From Phoronis australis (taxonomy: Eukaryota > Phoronida > Phoronidae), in assembly GCA_002633005.1 (NCBI GenBank), contig NMRA01000036.1, positions 190,869-254,868 on the forward strand: a stretch of 64,000 nt of DNA, written 5' to 3'. The notes beneath the pieces are model-generated. The model ran no database searches, was not told the DNA's origin, and saw nothing but the letters and a program-made list of their open reading frames with translations. Below are positions 22,601 through 36,400 of this stretch, piece after piece. Position 1 is the stretch's first letter, and each line of letters starts with the position of its first letter. The position numbers and the translations under genes are program-made.

Positions 22601-24377
22601 TCATTCGGACAAAAGAAAAATGACGCATGACTAGAGAAAACATAATAAGTTGAAGGACCGGTTTGGACGATAAAAATAGACCACTTGTCCTGGGTGGAAA
22701 TCTGGCAGTGGTGAAGTCATTGGAATGGTGGATTGTGTAAACGGCCGACAGGTAGGATAAAATGTTCAACATTTGGTTCAATACAGGTTCAATGGGCATG
22801 ATATTGAATTATTGGAAATGCCACAAACTACCAATGGGAAAGGAGTCGATCTTTTTCCTTTATTCCACGACATAATTGTCACTCGAGTGGCTCCAGTAAT
22901 TTATTCGATTACCATACTGATACTCGTGAAAATCAACCGTGTGATATATCCAAATCAAGCTTGAGATTGTAGCATAGGTTTGGCTCACGAGTGAACGCCA
23001 AGGAGGTGCTACTGATTGAGAAGGTTTGCAAACAGAACCAAGAGCTTCAAATAAAGAGTAAAGACGCTGATAGTTAGCTCAGTTAGTGAACTGTCACTAT
23101 TGTACCTGGGATAGGGACACTTGAAGAAGTACATGCAGTTTCAGTCAGTGGGTGAAAATGAATGTGGCGAATTTATGGAGAACTTTGGTTCCTATGGCAG
23201 ACAATATGGATTTCTTCTACGTACTTGAAATTATTTTGACCATGGACTTTACTGCACTAGAACTCCATGTTGGCACTTCCACCAGATATTAAGAGCTAGG
23301 TGTTCTATTGTGTAACACTTAGCACTGGTGTTTTAAAGTGGTATGTTTGTGTGAAACTTGTTATTTTTTGTACAAGTGTACTGGTAAATGAGTCTTTAGC
23401 AGTGGCGGATTTAGAGGGGGGGGCCAAGGGGGCCATGTCCCCCCCCCCTAAAATTCTCCCAGATTCCATTTGTCAGTATGGGGGTGCAAATGTCTGACGG
23501 GCAAAATCCTGGCTAATATTCTGCCCTGGCCCCCCTTACTCAAAATCCTGGATCCGCCCCTGTTTAGGACTAGTAAGTGACACCTTTGTTGTGAATAGTA
23601 GTTTATTTAATACCTACTGACACAAAACATTTGATATTAATTCCTTGACCGTACTACACATGGTTGTGTTAAAATATGTAAGGATAAATTTAGGTGTCAT
23701 TGCCGGGCATAAAAATAATTTCATTGATGCGCTGTGATTGCTAAACCACGGGCCAACAGGTCCATAACACTTGGAAGCAAAAAGGGACAAAAAACTAACA
23801 TGGCCTACAGGCTCGGAAACTTAAGACCTGTTGGGTCAATTAACCCGTACCAAAATGATTCCTGGATATGAATAGCAAAACACGAGAATATTACTGACCA
23901 AGGATAGTTTCAATTGGAGTCAAAATCAACAAAGTTCATTCTCTAAACAAAGATCTGAAAGCCATTTTACAATTTAGCCTTACTGAAACACTTAATGCCT
24001 TTTGTGTAAACAGTGATTCAGTATAGCCACATATGGAGCAAGTCAAGAATGGAATTTAATTTTTCCAAATTTCTCAAGAAATATTATATTCAAAAAGTTT
24101 CACATTATTCATGTGTGTACAGCATTGTGCTGCATAAATGTGTACAAACAACCCAGCCAGGACAGGATTTTGAGCATTTGCAACAATGAATCAGTTTTTT
24201 AACCAAAAGCTGAAAGATTTTGAGCTTTTCTTATTATTTAAGAACCTTTGCTTCAACAGTGTTCTACTGTCTGGTGTCAGGGTTAAAAATATAAATGGAT
24301 GCGGTTTAAGTTTTGATATTGATGTGTGTTGTATTTAATTGTTTTTGTAGGTAACCATTGATGTCTTTTTGTTTTAG
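22601..24377. other. Upstream region of gene B (intergenic or first intron)
   Basis: No coding exon was recognised. It contains a 163-bp hAT-like TIR element (23400-23562) and ordinary AT-rich sequence. The signal-peptide exon of B follows a 3' splice site, so most of this stretch is probably the first intron of B behind a noncoding exon. Confidence 0.45.
23400..23562. mobile_element. 163-bp hAT-like MITE
   Basis: The left end CAGTGGCGGATTTAG and the reverse complement of the right end CAGGGGCGGATCCAG form imperfect TIRs. The sequence TTTAG flanks both sides directly (23395-23399 and 23563-23567). CAG-GGGCGGATCCA ends are common on hAT-type nonautonomous elements in marine animals, but those make 8-bp duplications, so the class is uncertain. 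It has G-rich and C-rich runs inside. Confidence 0.65.
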
Positions 24378-24397
24378 ATAAATTTTCTCTAAGAATC

Positions 24398-24461
24398 ATG
24401 GCCATTCTGTCGTCAATGGATCTCTACATCTTGGTTGGAGTGACTGTATTATTTCTGACAG
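24398..24461 (+). CDS. Gene B exon 1 (coding): signal peptide
   Basis: The ATG lies in a good context (AATCATGGCC), 20 bases after an acceptor GTTTTAG, so the exon itself starts at 24378. It encodes MAILSSMDLYILVGVTVLFL plus T and one base (phase 1). Donor GTAAAT. The hydrophobic core is a signal peptide. The upstream bases of this exon have no in-frame stop, so a start further 5' is possible but not needed. Confidence 0.92.
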
Positions 24462-27400
24462 GTAAATGATAATTAAAACATCTTTTAATCAGAATGACTT
24501 GATTTAACTGCACCCAACNATATCATTGGCCTAGACTTTAAACCATAGTAAGATTATATAGGAGACTTTAAAATGTCCAAATTTCGCTATCCATGGACTT
24601 GGTTGATTGGATTCATGTGAATCTTTCAGTTACTTGTTCTCTAAAAAGCTATTAGGAAATGTCTTTAAAATGTTCCACTTTTGTATAAGGGGATATTAAA
24701 ACCAGGACTTTTATAATGATTATCTTGAAAACATGCAGTTGCATAAAACAAAAACGAAATGATATTTTAGAAAACTGTAACAGCGTTTTTGAGATCTCAT
24801 CTTGAAACTTTCTAACAAATAAAATTTACTATCGATACCAAGAATGTACCTTTATATTTATAACAAAAAGGAAAGGTAACATGACCCAATCAATGACAGA
24901 ATGATACAAAGCCAAAAATTAAATTCTACAGGCTTTGTACTTTCTGAAAATACATACCGGTTCTTTTACTGTGTTAAAATCTATAGTTTTGTCGATATTT
25001 GACTAAATACACAGACTCATTATGGTCCTACATAACTTGTAATTGAGCTCCAGCGAGCAACTCTGTTCAACTCCAAGATAAAACTCCTGTGTGTCTTGTA
25101 AATATCAAATGGTAAAAATTTTGTTTATTTCAGACAAATAGTATTTCACTTGTTATATATATTTATATGAGTATTAGGACTGCTCTATCTAACACTAACT
25201 TATTTCCTCAATTGGGACCGGTCAACTCATTCTTTTGTGCAGGTCTACATGTCGTTTATTCCCAGCCTTCTAATTGGTCTATGCTATCAGGGATCTTAAG
25301 TTTGGTCAGCTCCCGGCTCTCACAGGCTGATGACTGTCACATGTCTGTGCGAATTTCATTTGTTTGTATTTCACATGTTTCAGTTTCATTTCCCTGTGTC
25401 AGTTACAAAGATGTACGTGTCAATTTTACCCACCCACTACCTCCTTTTGGCACCTTTTCGTACCTCTGTGTTGCGCTTTTTTATTACCCATCTTACCAGA
25501 GATTGTTATGTTTTACATAATGTATCTCATTTCCTCCCTATATTCTTTGTATTTGTATTTGTATTCTATCATAATAAATGACTTTATTTTGCCAACTTTG
25601 TCCTTTCCATCTTTGGTAACAACCTTTGGATGTACCGGGGTACGTATTTTACTCAGGACATATGCTGAACTTGAAAATAATTGCTCTTTATTGATTTTTC
25701 AAAGGCTTCCAACATTGTTGTGACTCTCTACAAGTTTTACAAAACTTGTCTGATGGTAGCTGTGGTACAAATAGTGAACATGGTAAAGGATTTAATTTGG
25801 TGCTGCATATGTTGGAATCAAAAAATGATAACTGAAATTACACTTTTCGGTCATATTGCGTCTTAAGTAAGTGACACTTTTCTGTACTATATCCGTAATA
25901 CTATGTGCATTCAGTTATTTTTCTTTGTATATCTACAAATCTCTGGAAAACATCAAATATATGAGCTCCATTAGAACCTTTCTTATCATTCATCAACTAA
26001 TTTGCATTTATAGTCATCAATAAATTTCATTTACAATTTTTCTTGAACTTGTTTTTTGTTTTGTTTTGTTGATAAGGAAAAAGTTGACATCTGTTTAGCC
26101 AATAAAACAGCCAGCTGTGACACCGCATTTGTATGTTAAAATCTCAACAATTTAGAACAAAAGAATTTGCATTTTTTTCGTTGACAGTAGTTGCACACTA
26201 AGCCAATGCTTTTCCATTTTCGTGCTCTGTTCAGCAGCTACCACCAGGCAATAGTTTGAAATCATGGGCATTCACAGCTGTGTTAGAAGCTTGTGAAAAA
26301 TGAAAATGAGCAATTTTGGCTCTGGTGCAGTCATTTTTTTGATGTTGCTAAACTAATGTTGTGAATCTTGTTTGTTTGTTTGTTTCCAGGGTCCGTCAAA
26401 AGTCAAGTCAATCAGCAGCCTGTCTGGATTGAATCCCTGAAAAACAAGCTACAGGTGGAAGGCCTGAAGGAAGATACGCCAACAGGTAAGGAGGGGCTAA
26501 CTGGACCGTTCGTCTGCTGCCTGGGTTTAAGGTCTAAAATTATAATATTTGAAATTACTTTGCACCTTGTGTGTACTGCTTTAGTACAAACTCAAGTAAA
26601 CACTTGAGATTTCGAGCGATTCGGAATTTTGAGCTCAGATTCGAACTTGTAGCTATAATGCTGGGGTCATCAAGTGCAAACGGGCTGGACAGCCATCCAG
26701 GTAAACCATACAGTATGTGGCAACAGAATAGTAGATCTTGAGTTCATTTTAGAGTAGAATGGGAAATGTCAAAGAATATTTTGAGTCTGATTTCGTGAAT
26801 ATATATTAAAATAGACCTGGGAAGATGTGCCGTATGATCCACTGTCCAACAAATATTTAGCGCTCATAGGATGTCTGATCATCTTTTCAAGTGCCCTTAA
26901 TCCCCACTGCAGAGCTGCTCCCTTACCATGAGAAGTTTAAGTCCCAATTATGGAAAGAAAATGTAGTTATGAGTCCTGTTTGCTCTTGGCCAGGGTATTG
27001 ATGTTCTGCGCGTTGCCTGTTATACTTACAAGAATGGCAAATGCTATCAGTTACTCCTAAATGTTTGACTTACACCTTTGTAAACTGGTTTTTTATGCAG
27101 CTGATATGCCCTCTAATTCAGAAGTCCTGGACGCCTTCTTTTAAGACATTCAGACATCAACACATACTGTAGAAATGTTGGATTTAGTAACAGTTATTGG
27201 GACCTTAATTTGTAAGATTTCCCATTGACAAAATTGGAAGTTTTGAATTCACTTTTTTGGTCCTGTGCAGTGCAACACATGACTTGAATTATGAATTGGC
27301 ATAAAGTTTGGTTGTTCTTTTTTGTCTTCTTTGACAAAGTATGGTGGAATTGGATTAGGCACAAGTTTCCCAGTTTCCAGCCTCTCAAATAACCGTATTT

Positions 27401-30400
27401 TTTGTTGTGGTAATCATTGTTATCATTGTTCATCATCATCATCATCGTCAACATCAGAGTCATTATCATCATTATCTTTATTGTCATCATCATTATCATT
27501 GTCATTTTTATTGTCATCATCATCATCATCATCATCATCAAAATCAATATCACTGCCAGCGTCCCACCATCACCATGACAATAACTGCTATCATCATTGT
27601 CATCATCATTGTTGTCATTATCACCTCCACCATCATTTCTGTGACATAACTGTCAGTATATTCATTTCCAAGTTAATTTGAGTTGTTAAAACAATACCTT
27701 TCTAATGGCACTGTCTTGTGTCAACTTGTTGTTATTTAGGCACAGTAATTGGAACCCTGTTGGCAAGAGACCCAGAAGGTGAAACTGTGAGATACTATTC
27801 TGCGTCCCCCTTCTTTAGTGTTGAAGACTTAACAGGCAAGGTTACATTGATCAAGGAGTTGAATTATGATGTGGTAAGTTTTAGAGTCCAATATAGTCAA
27901 AAAACCAATTTTTGCTTCTTTGAGATCACATGTTCTATGGTAAAAATTTTAAGTTAGGGCGGCCTCAGTCTACTTTGAGACGGAACAACTTGCCAGAAAC
28001 AGTTGAACTTTTCACAATTGTTACTTTGGATTTGATGGAAGGTGATGGCATTTCCAAACTTTCACAGCCACTGTTAATCAACATTCTAATGATAGTGTTA
28101 TTAATGAGTAGTTGTTTCTTATTGGTTGTGAAAAAAGAAACTAACTACTTATCAACTCTATCAACCTTATGAAACTATTTATTGATAGTGTTATTTGTTT
28201 GTAAATTATGGGCATGATGCCTTATGTTTAGAGAGACCTTTCCTCCCTACCAAAAACTCCTTTAAAGACACAAAGTTTGTGTAAACGAAGGACTACTACC
28301 GAACTATACTGATCCCTACCAGAAATGATGATCACGAAGTACACTCGTCTGACCTCCATTATAGAGACAATTTGTGGATCTGTATTGGAGAGATTGAATT
28401 TCACTAAGTGGCGTTCAGTGTATAAAAGCACGCACTGAGATTGTCAAATGGAACCTTTAGCTCGCATACAGGAGAATAGATTCCTGGTCTTGGCAAAACC
28501 CTATGAATAATAATTATCAGTATCCCACTTGGCTGTTTGACTTGATTGTTTAAATTTGAAATTAATGTGACAAAAAATAAATGGTCACTGTATTTATTTT
28601 CAGCCTGATCCTAATGTAGAAGTCCAATTCGTAGCTATAGCAGGGGGCCAAAGGGTAGGTAATTCTGTTGATCTTTTACTGATTAGAGTCTTGATAAAAT
28701 GCTCATGAGTCTATATATATACTTAGAATGAAGCATATAGACCACTCAGGATCTGTTTATGTGTATATTCATTGTATGGTGAGATACTTGACTGGTTTGA
28801 GCTGAGAAGTGCAGAATAGATTTTCATCAAAAGAAACAAAATTAGTGTCAAAATTCATCTGAAAATATGAAACAAAGCTGTTCAAATTGTTGGAAAATTT
28901 ACATTATAAAATTAGCACACAAAGCAGTAGCAGTATCTCAAGAAAAAGTTTCTAATGATGAGATTTCCTTTGTTGAAAAATATGAATTAATCCTTGTTAA
29001 AGATCATTGCAGGAGTGTAATTTTAAACTCATAAGGTAGTTACAGTTTGAACCTCTATATTATCCCTCTTTAAAATTGACCAATCACATTATATGAAATT
29101 TTACCCTTTTCTTATGCCAAATATGCCATCCAATTGGTTAATATTTGAGTCCAGTCTTGTGTACAGCCGAGAAGACAATCTTGCTCCAAGTTCATTATTC
29201 TCCAGTAGACTCTGTTGTTTGATGCAAAATTCCCCAATTAGGTAATACCATTCAAAACAGAACTGTAGTGGGATGGCATTTTTGATTGTGATACTGGTAT
29301 TTCATATAGCAGCACACCTTTCAAAACTGGTGTGAATAGTCATTTCTGGAATGTTCATGATCCCAGTGCATTCATTCTGTTGATAGATTGACGCCAACTA
29401 CAAACTCATTGTACACGATGTGAATGATAATCCTCCAGTTTTCTATGGACCGTTCAACGCAGCCATTCAAGAGGTAAACGTATATTTTACTTGTATTTAA
29501 CTTGTCTTGTCTAAGTCCGAAACAGTGCTCACTAGGTCAAGTGAAAATATGTTTCAAACTGGTATAGATCAATTTGTGGGACCAAATCTTAACACGAGAG
29601 CAATCAATAAACTCCGTTTTGTCCATACTGTTGTGATATGTAACAAGTACAATCCTAAAGTATTTAGACAAAATGACCTGTAACTCCCCATCCTGATGGT
29701 AGGTGGAATCGGAATGCATCATCACAATAGTTTTTCCTCATGACTGAGAATGAAGGGAAATAAACTAAGAAATTTTGCAATAGTTATAGCTAGCCATTTT
29801 TTGCTGTCATCCTTGTCCATCCGGCATCTGGTGTCCGCTGCTCTAATTATAAAACCCTTTGATGTATGTTCATGAAATTTTGGACATATTGTCCTTTAAT
29901 AGATGGGACAGTGTGAGTGAATTTTTAGATGGATCCGACAACCGCTGTGCCCCTTAGTGGCAATTTTAGTTTTTTACGTTTACCTCAGTCTCTGTATCTT
30001 CAAACTTAGGTGCTCAACAGAATTTCATAAAATATGTACTTGTAATTGAGATGATACTTACTACTTTCCTGTTTTCTGATAGATTCAAGGCATTTTTGCC
30101 ACTTAGTGGCCATTTTTACTGTTTTAGAGTCTGTTCCTGTATTGACCTAACCACTCCAAGGCTGATTGTGCAAATTGATTGGCATATATGTTCCTACTGT
30201 GAAGAGGACGGCTGACAATGATTTTCAGACAACTTTGACTACTGTGGCACCTCCTAGTAGCAGTTTTTTTTTCTGCACCCTAGGCTGTATTTTCTAAACC
30301 CTCTGCAGGATCTTTATTAAACTTAGCAAGTGCCAAAGTTGACAACGAACGGCAACGACTTTCAGACGGATCCAACGAACGCTGTGCTCCCTAGTGGCAA

Positions 30401-33400
30401 ATTCATTTTTTCCATTTTCCTCTGTTGTGATGGGGAAACAGTGTTTTGTTTGAATACTTTTGTCTTGTATTACAGAATCTAGGGCTTAAACTCTAGACCA
30501 TGCTGGATAATTGCTTTGAAATCTACTGCAGATTGATGATAACTGGGTCGTTGAAAATATAAATGAGCTTGTTATTGTCATGGTTCTGTAGTCTGTATGA
30601 TGTATACGTCTGAATATGAATATGAAAATTACAACACAAGTCAAAAGTAATCAGACAAAATGCCATTTCCCCGTCATGACGACTAATTACGTTAAGAGCA
30701 AAAATGATTGGAAAAAACTATTGTTGGGGCTAAATGTATAATTACAGAAAGGGTTAGCCACCTCACTATCTTTCTTGTTAACTCACCTTCATTCTGGGTC
30801 ACAAAGGGAAATCACTCTGACTTTTAATTTTAGCTTCTAATTAGCCGTCATAACGGAGAATTCCGGGTCATTTTGTCTGAATATTGTTGGCATGTACTGT
30901 GCAGTATGGACGTGCACCCTATTCTCACTTGCTGTGGCCCTGCTATTGGGTGATAAATAATTTCATCGCTGCATCTTATTGGATCAGTTACTGGTCAACA
31001 TTATCCATTCTGTTATTATCCCTCAAATGGCTTCTAAGCGACTAGGCTATGGGAATATACGTTTATTTTGCATATTATGTTCTCCTCAAGTGACAAATAA
31101 ACGTACAAGCTTGACAGTGAAAGGGACATTGCAGGAAACCCCACCACCGTGAAAGCAATCCCCTGTCTTGTGCTCAGGCTTGTTTTGTTTGTCATTAAAG
31201 GTACACTTCCAGTGTTAATGCAATCAAAAATATGATTTGTAAAATATACCTGGATGTTGAACCCCTTTAACCAACAGGACAGCTGACCAACGCATTCTAT
31301 AAAATTAATGGGTGCTCATTTTATGACATCTAATCAAATGTGTTGCTGTCCAGTTGTCCCTCAAACTGACTGCTGGACAATGAGAAGCATTTTGTTTGAC
31401 AAAATTAAGCTTTTGTATATCATCTTTGTTCACGATCAAATCCTCTGGACCCTGGCATGATCTCAAGAGATATCATTGTTTGGTTGGTTGGTTGTCATGT
31501 GTTTTCCCTCTGTGTCAATTTTCCGCTTTGCTTTGATATTGCTTTATTCCTTGAGTCATTTGTTCCTATTTTCTAGTATTCACAGCAGCTTGGAATGGTA
31601 TAGTATGATTGTCTTTTGTTTGCAAATAATTTGAACACCAAATAAAGTAAAGTTTTGTCATGTGCTGGTAACACTAATAAGTTTCAAACAATATTAAAAT
31701 TTAGTCTTTTTTAAAGTTATATTTTTTATTTCATCTGAACTGGTGTTGCTATGCATTAAAGGAACAAATATTGATATATTGTTCTTTGTGTATCTTTTAT
31801 TTTATTTTATTTGGTGTCTCTGTTCATATTTTGTAGTCATTAATAACATATATTTTGGTGTGGTGTTTTGCCGATTTTGATATTTCTTTAGATGTGTTTT
31901 AAAATTTCCGCGTGCTGAGTGGTACTACTTTGGTTTTGAGTGTTGTTTTGGGAAGGCAAATCAAGTTCACACTCTGATTCAGTATTGTCTTCATTGTGGG
32001 CATTGCATGTTGAACAGACTAACAACTTTTAATTTAAAGTGCATGCATGCATGTTTTTGGAAATTTTAGTTGGTTTCTCCCTGACATCCGCTGGGATTTT
32101 GAATTAAGATTTTTGCTGGTCGGTGAATTTCTTTTGCTGGTTGGTGAATTTTTTTGCCATTTTGTATTTTATCTTGCAGGCATGTCAGACATTTGACTGT
32201 GTAACTGTTTATTGTTTATATTAAATTTTCATATTGTTGAGAAATGAGCAAATTGGCAATGTCACTCCAACTTTTTTGCGAGAAATGCGAGGTCACGTAA
32301 GACCAAGCAAAGTCATTGAAGTGAAAGACGAGTGTTTCTCAAGAATGCTTGAGACCTTACTAGGGTAACCTTGCAAAAAGGCAGCCACTGTTAGAAGTGA
32401 TTGGTTGGCGATGTTGGAATGTTGAATTATGGGACACATTCCATTAATTATGGGATAGAATTCCGTTTCCTTGATTTTGTAAGCCAAGATTTATTGCTGT
32501 AATCGCTTATATTTTCTAGTCTACAAAATTTTGCTCTGGTAAAATTTGCTGGTCATTTTCATTTTAAAAAGTTGAAACTGATCTTTCCAATATTTCACTG
32601 TAGGTTTTTTGTTTTTATGTCATCAACATGCTTATCATCAATTTGTACACTGTTCAATTAAAATAATTATTTCTGTTTGAACTCAGGAGATGTGAAGTGT
32701 TTCCATCTTGTAGATCTATTCTGACATTCCTTGTCTGTTTTTTTCTGACCTATCTTGACAACACTAGTACTACCAAGAAATTAGTCTAATTCTAATTTAA
32801 ACCATACTATATGACTTGTATTTCCGTGTTTTGAGCAAATTGATGTTTATGTTGTTTTTTGTTACAAAAAATGCTTTTGTGGTATAGACTCAATAGACCT
32901 GCGTCCTAGATGTGGTGAAGTAATCTGGACTCGAAATATTGAAAAAAAGTTTGCTCTGAGCTAATTCTTTCTGTGGCAGAATGTCAATATTTCACTAATT
33001 GTTACCTCAAACGTTTTGCTTTGTAATTCTTTATTCAAGTTGAAAAATCCTTTAGTTTTGAAAATCAGTTTTTTGAAAGTAACTTTGAACAATTTTTCAA
33101 AAGTGCATGTCTCTGCATATCCTCTATGTGCGCAAAATGTGGAGTTTCAATGTTGTTCTGTCATTATTCTCATTTGATTTATCAGGGTGCTTCACCAGGT
33201 TCATTTGTTTATGGCAACGTCCGGGTGAGTGATTTAGATGGAGGTGGAAATAACATCGTGGATTTGAGCTGCTATGTCACCCCTACAGATCTGCCATATC
33301 AATCCCGAGCAGAGGTAACGTAGACAATGTAATAGTATTATATTTAAACCTACAATTGTGGAGAAATTAAATTAGTTATCTAACAAAGAAATTTTTGGTG

Positions 33401-36400
33401 TAGTGAGAGCATGAAAAGGGGCTTTAAAGTTTGATCCCATAATCCATAGAAGTGCCTGTCTGGGAGACGAGGTAGATGGCTGAATGAGCTAGACCACCCT
33501 ATACTGAACAAAAGGAAAAATAAATGACCAATGAGATGACAAGTAGAGATGTGTATGAATATAAAAGTAGTACAAGGTGGATATATATAGGGTTGATTTA
33601 GAAATGACAAATATTAGCAAAACCATTCCAATAAATACATTTAACAACTTAATTTAATTTTGTAATAATTGTTCCTGAAATGCCGTCACTCCATGCCGAA
33701 CCATTTATACCTACAAATTAGTAGACTTAAATAATTATGTGAGTTGTTTGTGCAGATGATTCAATGCATGTCTGTTTGATTTACACGAGTCCACACTGTG
33801 GACACGTGCACTTTATTCAGCAATGTAAAGTAGTCACTTGCAAGTATCCTACATTTTGAGAACCAACTTTCTCCACTGAATAATGGGTGTCAAACTGGTT
33901 CTCAAAATCTGGGACCATAAATATTATCAATTATTCAGTGGTTTTTACTGATGGTTTGATATATGCATGTCTATGAGTATCTGCTACCCTTGATATTCGG
34001 CCCAGTTTAGTCAAACCAGTTCTAACACTGTCTCTGGGTTATGGAAAGCTGAGGGGAATGTGGAATTTAATGTATCAAATGAAGGTATTCATCTAGAAGT
34101 TCAAAAATACGGCATCCAAAATGGATGTCACAATCTCTTTGGGTGTCCAAGACCAATCATGCATGACTGTTTTTATGACCCATAGTCTAAATGCTGTCAC
34201 AGCGCAGTATGTTACTGTAGACTTACTGCAATAAAATGTATTGCATCTTACGTCATATCTTAACTAGCTTTTTTATTCTGGACAAGCCGATGTCAGATCC
34301 CAGAGTTAATTGCAAGAGATACCAATGCTTATTTGCTTCCTTTATTTGGGCATCCAAATGTGACTGGATGCCCAAATGCTGCACAGGACGTTCCACCTAG
34401 GGTGCCTAAATTTGATTCAAGATGTTCATTTGGACGCCCACTAGATGAAGGCCTGAACCTTGGGATGTTACAGTAGAGCTATATTATATTTTATTGCTAT
34501 AGCAACAATTGGCGTGCGATACATTCTTCATCAACACCACTCGACTGGGATCAGGGAATTATAGTGGTAGTATTTACTTGAAGAAAAGCCTGGACTACGA
34601 AACGCAGAAGGAGTACAGAATGAACATCATTGCAAGGGTTTGTAGATTTTAAAAGCTACTTCAATGGTGTGATAGTATATTTGGGTCAGGTGAACAGAGT
34701 ATGATGATGACTGTGGGAAAGTTTTTACTTTCACCTATACGAGATCTCTCCTGTTATAAAGGCTGTAATGAACCCGCATTGAGTCAAAAATCTAATTTTT
34801 TGATTTAGACTGTTTTATTTTACTGTTGACATTCAAATGAATCCATTTTGTTGAGTGAGGATTGTATAGTATTGTATTCTATACAAGTGGGACTTCATAA
34901 CGGACTACTTGCATACCTTATTAATGTGTTCTTCAGGACAGTGGTACACCCCAACTGAATGCAACAGTCAATGTACTCATCACAGTCATTGACATCCAAG
35001 ACAGTGGGCCAATCATCACTAGCGCTGGAAGTTTTAGTGTGCTGGAAAACAGCCCGCGAGTATGTCTTATGTCTTTAGACTTATTTGATTGAGTCAGAGG
35101 TGCAGCTATTCTCCTCTAGTGTTAGTGTTAAGGTCATAGTTGTTTGATACATGCACTAAAAGTTGGATCAGTGACGGTTATTCTATTTTCCATGTTTTAA
35201 CATTCTTAACTTGCACAGTTTTGATTTTTATTGAAATCAACTTCAACTTTTCTTACTGGGCAATCGAATGACAAAGTTGGAATTTTAATCAGTATGATGA
35301 AGAAATGTTTGACGTAGTGAGGAAAATAACAATTAAAACATTTGTGGAAATGCTACTTACATGTGTTAGTTTTGTTTTAAACTTGTTTATAGGTTGTAAA
35401 TTATCATAAGAAAAATCTAGTAAATACAGTAGAAAATTTCTTAACAGTTAATGTGAATGAGAATAACAGTAGATACATCTTGAACACTGGAATATTGTTA
35501 AGGTCTGAACTGACTGGAGGAGACCGTGTGGGCTGACGGGCTGAGTGCCTTCTGCCTCCTGTTCACAAGATCATAGCTTTGGATCTCACTGGGTCCCACT
35601 GCGATACCCTTGAGTCATGTCTTGAGCTCTTTAGCTTGATCTCAATTTGTCAATGTGTGTTATTTGTGTGAAAAAATGGATTCAGGTGCTTGGTTCAATG
35701 GGTCCAGCTGAGCGAGCTGCGCACATTAAGACCATGTGCACTATTATTTTATAACTTCGAATGTTGATTTCAGGGAACATTTGTTGGAATAATAGAAGCT
35801 GAAGACCAGGATAAAGGGGACCCCAGGAAAGTCCGCATTAAACTTATTGAAGGTATGCTGTCAATACTTCCCAATGGGAAACATGGAAAAAGTTGCTCCT
35901 ACCTACACAAGGACTGGTAGTTTGGTAAAATTTCGTAATGCCATACACTGAAAAATTAAATACTGAGGGAAATGTTAGAGATTTTGATTCCGTTGTGGAA
36001 TTGGTTTTGGAGGTGAAAAATTCTTATTTTACATCAAATTTCCTAAATTAATGAGTGTTTACTGCAATCAAATGACTCTAGGTGCTTGATTCATTGATTG
36101 AATTGGTCTGGACTTGAGCGGCATTCAACCTACCTTCCATCACAAGAAATAATTCGATTTAAATGACTTATTGTTGGGATATTGGTATCAAGTTGTTCCT
36201 TAGTCAAAGCGGATGTAATATCAGGGCCGCAAAGGAACTGGCAGGTCGCTGTTACTTGAGAACAGAATTTTGCTTGTTACGGCGGGTTATTTTAGTCGTC
36301 GAACAAGGTCTCTAGGAATAAAAGACTGTTCTATGCAAACCTAGAAATCAGATCTTGCCTGAGTATTAGAAACAAGCTGGATGGAAGGCAGACTTAAGGC

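Noticed and set aside
25167-25723. Three overlapping open frames of 83-119 codons in the first large intron of gene B
   Set aside because: No signal, motif or splice context. The overlapping frames in T-rich DNA look like chance or a decayed repeat.
27194-27681. Met-rich, Ser-rich and His-rich open frames on both strands
   Set aside because: All come from the CAT/ATC trinucleotide repeat.
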